The notes under the pieces are model-generated. The model saw nothing but the letters and a program-made list of their open reading frames with translations, was not told the DNA's origin and did no database searches. The position numbers and the translations under genes were made by a program. From positions 1 through 64,000 of the forward strand of contig NZ_BONE01000011.1 of assembly GCF_016862555.1 (NCBI RefSeq): DNA of 64,000 nt, read 5' to 3'. Numbering within the stretch: the stretch's first letter is position 1; every line of letters starts with the position of its first letter. Of this stretch, positions 49,356 through 58,044 are shown piece after piece. The DNA is from Asanoa siamensis. GTDB taxonomy: Bacteria > Actinomycetota > Actinomycetes > Mycobacteriales > Micromonosporaceae.

Positions 49356-52061
49356 ATGGGTCACGTGGCGAAGCACTCCGCCGGCGCGGGGTCCAACCGG
49401 GACCGTTCCGCGTCGCCGGGCAAGCCGGGGGAGCCCGCGGAGGCACCGGCCGATCCGGTCGCGGTCAGACCGGACGAGCCCGGCGACCACCCGGACGACC
49501 CGGCCGGCTCGGTGGTGGTCGAGCCGATCGACCGCACCGACCGTACGGTGCTGCGCCCGACCGTGCCGGGCCGCGCGGCCCGGCGCTGGTGGCAGTTCGG
49601 CCGCGGCGAACCGGAGGGCCCACGGCCGACCTCACACGCGGCCGGCGCACGCGCGAGGGCCGACGAGGGCGCGGCGGCGTCGCGCGGTCGCGCCGAGGAT
49701 CCCGAGCGGTCGGCCCGCGGTGGGCGCTCCACGTCGGAGCGACCCGAGGCCGGGCGTGGCGAACCGGCGGGGCGGCACGGCCGCTCTGACGGCGAGGCCC
49801 CGTTCCGCTGGCGACCGGCGGGCTCGGACGGCGCCAACCAGCCGTCGACGTGGCGCGGCGCGAACCGCGGCTCATCGACGTCGGACCAGGCGGCTGGCAG
49901 CGGTGCCGAGAGGGCACGGGACTCGGCCGAGCCGTCGGCCACGCGCCGCGGCAGCGACCGCGCTGACGCGGGTGACAGCGTGACCGGGCGCACCTACGCG
50001 AGTCGCCCGGCAGCCGCGACGGACGACCAGGCGGACCCTGGCCGGGCCCGTCCGGGCGCAGGCGACCGAGACAGCTCGGACAACGGACCGGGACGGACGT
50101 CCGCCGGCCGCTCGTCGGCCGGTAGGGACCGCTCGTCGGCTGGTAGGGACTCCGGGGCCGAGTCGGGGCGGGATCGTGGGGATTCGTCACCCGGGAGGTC
50201 CTCGGGTCGCTCGTCGGCCGGTAGGAGCGCCGAAGCCGAATCGGCGCAGCGCCCGTTCGCGGGCACCGGCGAAGCGGTGGCTCGTGTGTCGGCCGGTCCG
50301 AGCGATGGCAGCGGGCCGCGGACCTACGCGAGCCGTGCGGCCGAGGACGATGGCGACCGCGGCGAGGCTGGGCGGACCTACGCCAGCCGGGCGGCGGCCG
50401 CTGGTGGCGACGGCGCGGAGGCCGGTGTCGACGGTGTGAAGCTCGAGGAGGGGCAGCGGTCCAGCCTGCGTCCGAGCGCGACCGGGACCCCGACCTACGA
50501 GGGCATGGGCATCGAGGACACCGCCGTGCTGCCGAAGATCGGGGATGCGCTGCAGACGCAGCGGATCTGGACCACGCGGGTCGAGCCGGACGAGGACGAG
50601 CGCGAGCCAGAGGACGAGAGCAAGAAGAAATCCGGCAAGAAGATCAGCGTGACCGCGCTGACGGACGTCGGCATCAAGCTTCTGCCGGAGCTCGAGCCGG
50701 GCGCGCCCGAAGGCCCGGTGACGAACGCCCGGTGGGCGGCCCTGGTCCGGTCGGCCGCGCGCCGGCTGATCTGGTGCCTGCCGGCCGCGGGCGTGGTCGC
50801 CGCGGCGGCGTCGATCGGGGCGATGGTGGGCGGCGGTCCGGCCCACTACCTCAGCGGTGCGTCGCCGTTCCGGCTCTTCGCCTGGGTGACCAGCGTCTGG
50901 CTGGGCATGACCGCGATGGTCTGCCTGGTCGGCGTCATGGCCGCGGTACGCAGCCGGGGCACGGCCCTCCTCGGCCTCCTGCTCGGCATCCTGGGCGGCG
51001 TCTCGATGCTGATGTTCGCCGCGGTACCACCCGCCACCCCCATGTGGGGCCTGAGCGCCAAAACCCTGGCCCTGTCCTGCGCCGGCATCTACAGCGCCGG
51101 CTGGATGGCGATGGGCTGGGCGGTCTTCCGCTCCCGCATGTTCACCCGCGGCGACGGGCTGATGCTCGTCCTCGCCGGTCCGATGATCGGTATCGCCGGG
51201 CTCTGGATGTCGCCCTTCCACACCGCCGGTGCGCTGCTGCTCTCCGCGGCGGGTCTCGGCATCGCCTGGAAGTCCGGCAGTACGCTCCGCGCGGTCCGCG
51301 CCGGCCGCGCCGAGCCCCCGGCCCCGCCCCTGGAGCTGGCCGAGATCCGCCCGCGCCGCCGCGACAAGCCGCCGAAGGCACCGAAGCCGTCCAAGCGTGC
51401 GAAGCGCGCCAAGGCCCGCGCCGACGCGAAGGCGGCCAAGACCAGGAACAGCGCCACAACAGCCGGGGCCCGCCGTGACGGCGCCGGCGGGGACGGGGCC
51501 GGCAAGGGCACCGCTGGCAAAGTCGGCCCAGGTGCGGACGGCTCTGCCTGTGACGGTGCCGGCAGGACCGGCGCGGGCGCGGAGGGTGCCAGAGGTGGCG
51601 CAGGCAAGGGCCGGTCAGGCGCAGGTCTGGGCGAGCCTGCCCGCGACGGTGACCGCCGGGACGGGCACGTGCCGAGCCGCGCCGCGGGCGACGGACCGAC
51701 GGGCAGGAGCCCGTGGGCCGACCCGAACTCGGTCGCCGTGGACGCCAACCCCACGACCCCGAGCCTCAGGTCCGCGACCCCGGATCCGAAGGACAGCCGG
51801 GACTCCAAACGCACCGACGGCAAAACAAAGCCGGAGCGTACGGGCTGGTTCGGCCGCAGGTCGTCGAAGGCACCGAAGACCCCGACCGCGTCCGACCACC
51901 CGACAGCAACGAAGCCGCACCAAGACCAGAAGACGGCCCACACCGCCAAGGACGAGAACCCACCGACGGCCTCGCGCCGACCGGGCAAGCGCCGCCTCCG
52001 TCACGGGGCCGAGACCAGGGAGACCAACCCGCCGTCGTCCGACCGCGACCGCAAGCGCTGA
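49356..52061 (+). CDS. Large membrane protein with long disordered flanks
   Basis: The protein of about 901 residues is mostly low complexity, rich in Arg, Ser, Ala, Gly, Asp. Residues about 465-660 hold five or six membrane helices (for example LIWCLPAAGVVAAAASIGAM and MTAMVCLVGVMAAV). Before them lies a 450-residue disordered region with three RTYASR motifs (about 49989-50006, 50319-50336 and 50373-50390). After them a basic and then Thr/Pro-rich tail of about 240 residues ends the chain. Start may be ATG 49356 or GTG 49347. No family recognised. A terminator precedes and a long hairpin follows it. Confidence 0.8.
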   Translation: MGHVAKHSAGAGSNRDRSASPGKPGEPAEAPADPVAVRPDEPGDHPDDPAGSVVVEPIDRTDRTVLRPTVPGRAARRWWQFGRGEPEGPRPTSHAAGARARADEGAAASRGRAEDPERSARGGRSTSERPEAGRGEPAGRHGRSDGEAPFRWRPAGSDGANQPSTWRGANRGSSTSDQAAGSGAERARDSAEPSATRRGSDRADAGDSVTGRTYASRPAAATDDQADPGRARPGAGDRDSSDNGPGRTSAGRSSAGRDRSSAGRDSGAESGRDRGDSSPGRSSGRSSAGRSAEAESAQRPFAGTGEAVARVSAGPSDGSGPRTYASRAAEDDGDRGEAGRTYASRAAAAGGDGAEAGVDGVKLEEGQRSSLRPSATGTPTYEGMGIEDTAVLPKIGDALQTQRIWTTRVEPDEDEREPEDESKKKSGKKISVTALTDVGIKLLPELEPGAPEGPVTNARWAALVRSAARRLIWCLPAAGVVAAAASIGAMVGGGPAHYLSGASPFRLFAWVTSVWLGMTAMVCLVGVMAAVRSRGTALLGLLLGILGGVSMLMFAAVPPATPMWGLSAKTLALSCAGIYSAGWMAMGWAVFRSRMFTRGDGLMLVLAGPMIGIAGLWMSPFHTAGALLLSAAGLGIAWKSGSTLRAVRAGRAEPPAPPLELAEIRPRRRDKPPKAPKPSKRAKRAKARADAKAAKTRNSATTAGARRDGAGGDGAGKGTAGKVGPGADGSACDGAGRTGAGAEGARGGAGKGRSGAGLGEPARDGDRRDGHVPSRAAGDGPTGRSPWADPNSVAVDANPTTPSLRSATPDPKDSRDSKRTDGKTKPERTGWFGRRSSKAPKTPTASDHPTATKPHQDQKTAHTAKDENPPTASRRPGKRRLRHGAETRETNPPSSDRDRKR

Positions 52062-52071
52062 CCACGAGACC

Positions 52072-52112
52072 CGGGCACAGCCGCGCCGCCCACCCGGCGC
52101 CGGCTGTGCCCG
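52072..52112. terminator. Long bidirectional hairpin terminator
   Basis: CGGGCACAGCCGCGCCG (52072-52088) pairs with CGGCGCCGGCTGTGCCCG (52095-52112) with a single bulged C, around a 6-base loop. It lies between the convergent 904-residue-type membrane gene (ending 52061) and the reverse-strand gene ending at 52129. Confidence 0.85.
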
Positions 52113-52128
52113 CCTCGTGCCGCAGCCG

Positions 52129-52797
52129 TCAGAGCTCGCGTGTGGAGCGCAGCGCCTCGGGCGACAGCAGATGTTCGCCGCCCTCGCCCGCCGTGTGGAT
52201 CCGCCAGTAGTGCGGAGCGATGGCGTCCGGCTCGGCGTCCGTGGCCAGCGGGACGTGCGCCGCGTACACCCCTTTGTCCGCCAGCGCGTCGTGCAGGTTG
52301 AGGACCCAGTTGCGCAGCGCCGCGCAGGCCATCCCGACGTTGCCCATCGCCGGCGCGGGCGTCACCGCGTGCGGGCCCGTCGTGTACAGCAGCGTGCCCG
52401 TGCCGCGTTCCAGCATCCCGGGCAAAACCTGGCCGGTCGCCGTGATCGCGCCGTGCACGTAGAAGTCGAAGTGCGGCTGCACGTTGGCCACGCTCACGTC
52501 CAGCGGGCCCGCCAGCACCAGCCCCGGCTCCGGCCCGCGCGGCGCCGGCGAGAACTCCAGCACCTCGACCGGGTCGTGGTTGGCGGCGATCTCCTTGAAA
52601 GCGTCCACCAGGGACGGTCGGTCCATGATGTCCGCCGGATAGCCGGCCGCGTCCACACCCGGCAGCCCGGCCACCAGCGAATCCAATGTGGACCGGCTGC
52701 GGGCGATCAGCGCGACCGAGTACCCCTGCGCGCCGAACACCCGGGCGATCGACAGTCCCAGCCCCGGACCCGCGCCGACGATCGCCAGAGTGGGCAT
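52129..52797 (-). CDS. Atypical short-chain dehydrogenase-like protein
   Basis: The 222-residue protein has a Rossmann GAGPGLGLSIARVFGAQGY, DIMDRPSLVDAFKEI and a Ser/Thr-like LLYTTGPHAV stretch. The expected Tyr-x3-Lys is absent (NVGMACAALRNWV takes its place), so it may bind a nucleotide but not reduce in the usual way. It is transcribed with the upstream MDR oxidoreductase, separated by six bases. Could be an inactive relative or one with another catalytic residue. Confidence 0.8.
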   Translation of the reverse strand: MPTLAIVGAGPGLGLSIARVFGAQGYSVALIARSRSTLDSLVAGLPGVDAAGYPADIMDRPSLVDAFKEIAANHDPVEVLEFSPAPRGPEPGLVLAGPLDVSVANVQPHFDFYVHGAITATGQVLPGMLERGTGTLLYTTGPHAVTPAPAMGNVGMACAALRNWVLNLHDALADKGVYAAHVPLATDAEPDAIAPHYWRIHTAGEGGEHLLSPEALRSTREL

Positions 52798-52803
52798 GGC
52801 GGA

Positions 52804-53724
52804 TCAGCGCCGTGTGTCGACGACGAGCTTGCCGAGCTTGTGGTTGCCGAAGTCGGCCAACGCCTGCGGCGCCTCGGCCATCGCGTACGTGTGGGTGATC
52901 GGCACCCGCAGCGTGCCCGACGCGATCGCGTCCAGGATCGTGCTCAGCGCCTCCGGGGTCGCGGTCGGCATCACCGGCGTGACCGTGATGTCGGAGCGAC
53001 CGACGGCCGTCGTCGAGGCGCCGAGCGCCGACGAGAGGCGCCCACCCGCCGGGAGCAGCGCGGCGAGCGCCGTGGCATCACCGGCGGCGTGCACGATCGC
53101 GGTGAGGCCGGACGGTGCGGAGAACCCGCCGTCGGTGTAGTCCAGCGTCTCGTTGGCACCCAGCCCGCGGACGAACTCGGTCGGCTCGCCGGGACGCGCG
53201 GTCGCGTAGACCGTGGCTCCCAGGGAACGCGCGAACTGCAGGGCGTACGCGCCGACGCCGCCCGTCGCGCCCGCGACCAGCACGGTGTCCGACGGCGTCA
53301 GGGCCAGCGCGTCGACCAGCGCCTTCGCGGTGAGGGCGGCCAGGCCCGCGGCGGCCGCCTGCTCCTCGGTGATGCCCTCCGGCAGCGGAGCCACGCTGCG
53401 AGCGTCGAAGATGATCGTGTCGGCCAGCGCCCCGCGGGCCAGCGTCATGCCGGTGATCACGCCGGCCACCCGGTCCCGGGGCCGGATCGTCGCGACGCCG
53501 GGCCCGACCCGTTCGACGGTGCCCGCGAAGTCACGGCCGAGGATGACCGGGAAACGATGGGGTACGGAGTCCCAGAGTTGTCCCGATCCGGTCGCGGCGT
53601 CGATCCCGTTCAGTGACGCCGCCTCGACCGCCACCCGGATCTGCCCCGGGCCGGGGTTGGGCACCGCGACGTCCAGGACAGCGGGACTCTGGTCGCGCCC
53701 GGCGACCGCCAGTGCTCGTGCCAT
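52804..53724 (-). CDS. Zinc-free MDR oxidoreductase (quinone reductase family)
   Basis: The 306-residue protein has the MDR N-terminal fold and the nucleotide motif DTVLVAGATGGVGAYALQFARSLGATV at about 148-174. No zinc Cys set is seen. It reduces a quinone or enone with NADPH, by family. The gene is divergent from a TetR regulator with a perfect operator palindrome in the shared gap, so TetR control is likely. It probably forms an operon with the atypical SDR downstream. Confidence 0.92.
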   Translation of the reverse strand: MARALAVAGRDQSPAVLDVAVPNPGPGQIRVAVEAASLNGIDAATGSGQLWDSVPHRFPVILGRDFAGTVERVGPGVATIRPRDRVAGVITGMTLARGALADTIIFDARSVAPLPEGITEEQAAAAGLAALTAKALVDALALTPSDTVLVAGATGGVGAYALQFARSLGATVYATARPGEPTEFVRGLGANETLDYTDGGFSAPSGLTAIVHAAGDATALAALLPAGGRLSSALGASTTAVGRSDITVTPVMPTATPEALSTILDAIASGTLRVPITHTYAMAEAPQALADFGNHKLGKLVVDTRR

Positions 53725-53742
53725 CGCGAGACCACCTCACCT

Positions 53743-53808
53743 AACCGGGGGATTGTCCCTGCTTAGCTCCTTCTGCGACGCTAGCACGACCGGGGAACGA
53801 TCCCCGGT
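53743..53808. promoter_or_regulatory. TetR operator pair (perfect and degraded palindrome)
   Basis: ACCGGGGA-ACGA-TCCCCGGT at 53789-53808 is a perfect 8+4+8 inverted repeat, 21 bases before the tetR start. A second, weaker copy lies at about 53743-53762 (ACCGGGGGATTGTCCCTGCT, 14 of 20 positions shared). Both lie between the divergent tetR and MDR genes. Confidence 0.8.
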
Positions 53809-53829
53809 TGCCGCCGTAAGGTATCTGCC

Positions 53830-54435
53830 ATGTCTCCCGGAAGCTTGCGGGCCGACGCCGAGCGCAATCGCCGACAACTCGTGGACGCCGCCCGCGCCAT
53901 CTTCGCGGCCCGCGGCCTGGACGCGCCGCTGGACGACATCGCCCGCCGCGCCAAGGTCGGCAACGCCACCCTCTACCGCCGGTTCCCCCGCCGCCGCGAC
54001 CTGGTCGGCGCCGTCTTCGTCGAGCCGCTGCGCGAGGTGGTCGCCGCCGCCCGGTCGGCGCTCGACGACCCCGACCCGTGGTCGGCCTTCGCGCGCCACC
54101 TGACCTATCTGTGCGAGCTGCAGGCCACCGACCGGGCGCTGGCCGAGCTGCTCACCGCGCGGATGTCCGAAGTGGACGAGCTGGACGACCTGCGGGACAT
54201 CGCCTTCGACTACCTCACCGCGCTGATCGACCGGGCCCGGACGGCCGGGGCGATCCGGGCCGAGGTCGACCACGCCGACGTCGTGCTGATCCTGATGGCC
54301 AACGCCGGCCTCGTGGAGCGCACCGCCACCAGCGCGCCGGACGCCTGGCGCCGGCACCTCGCGTACGTGCTCGACGGGCTCCGCCCGACCTCCGTGCCGA
54401 CCCGGCCACCGCAGGTCGAGGCCGTCCCGGGTTAA
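53830..54435 (+). CDS. TetR/AcrR-family transcriptional regulator
   Basis: The 201-residue regulator has the TetR N-terminal helix-turn-helix: LVDAARAIFAARGLDAPLDDIARRAKVGNATLYRRFPRR, spread over residues about 17-55, then a helical ligand-binding part. It probably represses the divergent MDR-SDR operon by binding the palindrome described above. The inducing ligand is unknown. A SpoU methyltransferase gene follows after 24 bases in the same direction. Confidence 0.93.
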   Translation: MSPGSLRADAERNRRQLVDAARAIFAARGLDAPLDDIARRAKVGNATLYRRFPRRRDLVGAVFVEPLREVVAAARSALDDPDPWSAFARHLTYLCELQATDRALAELLTARMSEVDELDDLRDIAFDYLTALIDRARTAGAIRAEVDHADVVLILMANAGLVERTATSAPDAWRRHLAYVLDGLRPTSVPTRPPQVEAVPG

Positions 54436-54459
54436 GGCCCGCCGACGACCAGGCGGAGA

Positions 54460-55269
54460 ATGGCCCGCGTGCCGGTCACCGTGATCACCGACCCGGGCGA
54501 CGAGCGGCTGGGCGACTACCGCGCGCTGACCGACGTCGAGCTGCGTACCCGCTGGGAACCCCCGCACGGCCTGTTCATCGCCGAGGGGGAGTTGGTGCTG
54601 CGCCGCGCCCTGCGCGCCGGCTACCGGCCCCGCTCGTTCCTCGTCGACGAGAAGCGCGTCGACCAGCTCGGCGACCTGGCGGACATCGCGCCCGTCTACG
54701 CCGGCGGCCAACCCGTGCTGGAGCAGGTGACCGGGTTCCACGTGCACCGCGGCGTGCTGGCCAGCTTCCACCGCCGCCCGCTGCCCCACCTCGACGCGAT
54801 CCTCGCCGGCGCCCGCCGCCTGGCCGTCCTGGAGGACATCAACAACCACACCAACGTCGGCGCGATCTTCCGCGGCGCGGCCGCGCTCGGCGTCGACGCG
54901 GTGCTGCTCTCGCCGACCTGCGCCGACCCGCTCTACCGCCGCAGCGTCCGGGTGAGCATGGGCGAGGTCTTCGCCGTGCCGTACGCGACGCTGGCGCCCT
55001 GGCCCGAAGCGCTGACCCGGCTCAAGGACGCCGGCTTCACCGTGATCGCGATGACCCCGGGCGTCGACACCGTCCCGCTGCAGCGCCTCACGGAAAGCCA
55101 GCGCGCGAAGGCCGCCCTGCTGCTCGGCGCCGAGGGCCCGGGCATCACCCCGGGCGCGATCCGGGCCAGCGACGTGCGCGTCGCCATCCCGATGCGCCGC
55201 GGCGTCGACTCGCTCAACGTCGCGGCCGCCGCCGCCGTCGCCTTCTGGGAGCTCGGTCGGGACGACTAG
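54460..55269 (+). CDS. SpoU/TrmH-family RNA 2'-O-methyltransferase
   Basis: The 269-residue SPOUT methyltransferase has an N-terminal substrate-binding part (FIAEGELVLRRALRAGYRP) and a knotted catalytic part with NNHTNVGAIFRGAAALG, LLGAEGPGI and IPMRRGVDSLNVAAAAAVAFWEL, the three SpoU motifs. It methylates ribose in rRNA or tRNA with SAM. The target nucleotide cannot be told. It converges with murL, overlapping the stop by 4 bases. Confidence 0.93.
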   Translation: MARVPVTVITDPGDERLGDYRALTDVELRTRWEPPHGLFIAEGELVLRRALRAGYRPRSFLVDEKRVDQLGDLADIAPVYAGGQPVLEQVTGFHVHRGVLASFHRRPLPHLDAILAGARRLAVLEDINNHTNVGAIFRGAAALGVDAVLLSPTCADPLYRRSVRVSMGEVFAVPYATLAPWPEALTRLKDAGFTVIAMTPGVDTVPLQRLTESQRAKAALLLGAEGPGITPGAIRASDVRVAIPMRRGVDSLNVAAAAAVAFWELGRDD

Positions 55270-56609
55270 GAGGGCAGCAGCTTCGCGTAGGTCGCCGGCA
55301 CGAAGTGCGGCCCGCCCGGCGTGAACACCTCGGAGTCGGACGCCGCCGCCCACGCCTCGGCCGGCACCGCCGCGACCAGCGCCGTCACCACCGGCGTCCC
55401 GGACCAGGCCGGCTGCCGGGCCAGCAGCCCGAGCGCGACCAGCGACTCCTCGACCTCGCCGACGCATTCGAAGGGCTTGTGCCCGTCGATGCCGAGGATC
55501 TCGAGGTAGCCCGGGATCTGCGCGGGGTCGGCGAACAGGTCGAGCCCGAAGATCTCGACGAGCCGCGCCGGCGTCATGAACGGCGCCATGGCCAGGTAGA
55601 CGAACCGGCACTTGGGGCAGTGGCCGCACCAGCGGGCGGTCGCGTCCCGCAGCTTGAACGCCTGGTTGCAGCTCGTCACCACGCCGTCGTAGCCGGAGAA
55701 GCCCGCGAACAGCTTGGCGATGTGCAGTTCGGAGAGCGTACGCAGCAGCGAGAAGTAGGGGTCGACCAGCCCGGCGTGGGCGGCCAGCGCGTCCCGCAGG
55801 AGCCCCTCGGCCTCGACGCCCTTCGACCACTGGTGGTTGATCTCGTGACCGTTCCAGATCAGGTTGGGGTCGGACGCCGAACGCTCGTTGGACATCACCA
55901 CCGGCCCCAGCCCGCGCAGGACGGCGGTGGCCACGGCGATCAGCGAGTTGATCGCCGTCACCGGGATGTGCCCGTTGCGGGCCCCGGCGGCGTTCAGCTC
56001 GAGCAGCAGCGGGTCGAGCGTGCGCCGGGCGGCCAGCGCCGGCACGCCCGAGGCCGCGTTGACGGCCTCGATGATCCGGTTGGGGTTGACGGAGAACGGC
56101 ACGGGGTCGAACCCGCCACCGCGCAGCGTCTCCAGCGTGACGATCGAGTCCTTGCCGCCGCCGACGGCCGACAGCGGCCGCCCCTCGGTCAGCTCGGGCG
56201 CCGGCGCGGCGACCGTGGCGAGCCCCGGCGCGTCCGGCACCAGCGACAGCACGTGCGGCAGGTCGTTGCGGTACGCGTACTCCGCGAGCCCCTTGGTGTA
56301 GACGGCGGTGACGTAGTCGAGCACCGGGCCGGAGACGGGCGCGGGCAGCTCGATCCGCGGCGGCGCGGCCGCCTTGTAGTAGCTGACCCCGGCGACCAGG
56401 TGGAGCAGCGAGAGGACCTGCCGGAACGCGGCCAGCCGGGCCTGCGACGGCGCGACCGCCGGCACCGGGAAGGTGACGGTCTCGGTGAACGACAACGTGC
56501 CGGCCGGCCCGTCGAGCTCGTAGCCGAAGGTCGCCACGCCGGTGGCGGCGTCGTAGGACGTGGACGGGAACCGGAAGACCGCCATCTGGCCGAGCTGCTC
56601 GTTGCGCAC
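55266..56609 (-). CDS. murL: UDP-MurNAc-L-Ala-L-Glu epimerase
   Basis: The 447-residue enzyme matches MurL, known from Xanthomonas oryzae and actinomycetes: it turns UDP-MurNAc-L-Ala-L-Glu into the D-Glu form using ATP. It has a PP-loop-like SAVGGGKDSIVTLE near residue 150, GHIPVTAINSLIAV, IWNGHEINHQWSKGVE and a late RWCGHCPKCRFVYLAM metal motif. The GTG at 56607-56609 is the best start, since murD2 lies divergently and its ribosome site begins at 56655. The direct divergent pairing with murD2 makes the assignment strong. Confidence 0.9.
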   Translation of the reverse strand: MRNEQLGQMAVFRFPSTSYDAATGVATFGYELDGPAGTLSFTETVTFPVPAVAPSQARLAAFRQVLSLLHLVAGVSYYKAAAPPRIELPAPVSGPVLDYVTAVYTKGLAEYAYRNDLPHVLSLVPDAPGLATVAAPAPELTEGRPLSAVGGGKDSIVTLETLRGGGFDPVPFSVNPNRIIEAVNAASGVPALAARRTLDPLLLELNAAGARNGHIPVTAINSLIAVATAVLRGLGPVVMSNERSASDPNLIWNGHEINHQWSKGVEAEGLLRDALAAHAGLVDPYFSLLRTLSELHIAKLFAGFSGYDGVVTSCNQAFKLRDATARWCGHCPKCRFVYLAMAPFMTPARLVEIFGLDLFADPAQIPGYLEILGIDGHKPFECVGEVEESLVALGLLARQPAWSGTPVVTALVAAVPAEAWAAASDSEVFTPGGPHFVPATYAKLLPS

Positions 56610-56667
56610 ACGCCATACTAGGTCGGCGCCCGCCACCGGGCCGCCCGACACCACGAGGAGCACGCGC

Positions 56668-58005
56668 ATGAGGCTGGCCGACCTGCAGGGACGCCGGGTC
56701 GCCGTGTGGGGCACCGGGCGCGAGGGCCGGGCCGCCGTCGTCGCGATCGCCGCCCAGCGACCGGCCGACCTGGTCGCGGTCGACGACAGCGGCAACTTCC
56801 TCAGCCTCCCCTGGGAGGGCGAGCTGGCCGCCGCGGCGCCGCTCACGGATCGTTACGAGGCGCTCGCGGAGGCCGATGTCGTCGTGCGCTCCCCGGGCAT
56901 CCCGCAGACCCACCCGTGGATGGTCCGGCTCCGGGCGGCCGGGGTGACCGTCACGCAGGGCACCGCGCTGTGGATGGCCGACCATGCCGACCGTACCGTC
57001 GGGGTCACCGGCAGTAAGGGCAAGAGCACCACGTCGAGCCTGGTCAGCCACCTGCTCACGGCCGTCGGCCGGCCCAACCTGTACGGCGGCAACATCGGTG
57101 TGCCGGTGCTCGACCTGCCCGGCGACGCCGACCAGTACGTGCTGGAGCTGTCCAGCTACCAGTGCTCGGACCTGACCGTCTCGCCGGCCGTCGCCGCCGT
57201 CACCGCGCTCTTCCCGGAGCACCTCGACGCGCACGGCGGCGAGGAGGAGTACTACCGCGACAAGCTCAACATCGTCGCCCACGGACCGAAAGCGATCATC
57301 TACAACGCCGCCGACCCGCGCCTCGCCCCGCGCCTGCGCGACCGGCCCGAGGCGATCGCCGCGAACGTGGCGGGCGGCTTCCGGATCGAGGCCGAGGACG
57401 TCGTCGCTCCCGACGGCACGAGACTGTTCCCCCGGGCGGCGCTCAACCTTCCCGGTCGGCACAACGCCGGCAACCTGTGCGTGGCCCTCGCGGTGCTGAC
57501 CGCGCTCGGCATCGACTGCGTGACCCGGGCCGACGAACTCCGGGAAGCCGCCAGGACCTTCCAGCCGCTGCCGCACCGGCTCGCCGAGATCGCCGACCCG
57601 TCCGGCCTCACGTTCGTGGACGACACGCTGGCGACCAGCCCGCACGCCACGACACACGCGATCGACGCGTACGAGGGCAGGCCGTTGACCGTGATCGTCG
57701 GCGGCAACGACCGGGGCGTCGACTACACCGTGCTCCGCGACCACCTCGAACGGCTCGACGCCATCACGGTGCTCGGCATCCCCGACAGCGGGCCGCGGAT
57801 CGTCGACGCGCTCAAGGGCCTCGACACCGTACGCGCCGAGGTCGTCGAGGATCTGGACGCCGCCGTCCGCCGCGCCCGCGAGCTGACCCCGGCCGGTGGC
57901 GTCGTGCTGCTCTCGCCCGGCGCGCCGAGCTACGGCCGCTTCCGCAACTTCGAACACCGCAGCCAGGCGTACGCGGAAGCGATCAAGGAAAGCGCACCCG
58001 TCTGA
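56668..58005 (+). CDS. murD2: UDP-MurNAc-L-alanine--L-glutamate ligase
   Basis: The 445-residue Mur ligase adds L-glutamate, not the usual D-glutamate, to UDP-MurNAc-L-alanine; MurL then epimerises the product. It has the P-loop TVGVTGSKGKSTTSSLVSHLL, the LELSSYQCSD, FPEHLDAHG, NAGNLCVALAVL and FVDDTLATSPHA motifs of Mur ligases. An N-terminal Rossmann unit (WGTGREGRA) precedes them. GAGGAG lies just before ATG 56668. The L-Glu specificity is inferred from the divergent murL partner and family similarity. Confidence 0.9.
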   Translation: MRLADLQGRRVAVWGTGREGRAAVVAIAAQRPADLVAVDDSGNFLSLPWEGELAAAAPLTDRYEALAEADVVVRSPGIPQTHPWMVRLRAAGVTVTQGTALWMADHADRTVGVTGSKGKSTTSSLVSHLLTAVGRPNLYGGNIGVPVLDLPGDADQYVLELSSYQCSDLTVSPAVAAVTALFPEHLDAHGGEEEYYRDKLNIVAHGPKAIIYNAADPRLAPRLRDRPEAIAANVAGGFRIEAEDVVAPDGTRLFPRAALNLPGRHNAGNLCVALAVLTALGIDCVTRADELREAARTFQPLPHRLAEIADPSGLTFVDDTLATSPHATTHAIDAYEGRPLTVIVGGNDRGVDYTVLRDHLERLDAITVLGIPDSGPRIVDALKGLDTVRAEVVEDLDAAVRRARELTPAGGVVLLSPGAPSYGRFRNFEHRSQAYAEAIKESAPV

Positions 58006-58044
58006 CGAGGCCCACGAGGCCGCACGGTGTGCTAGACCGTGAGG

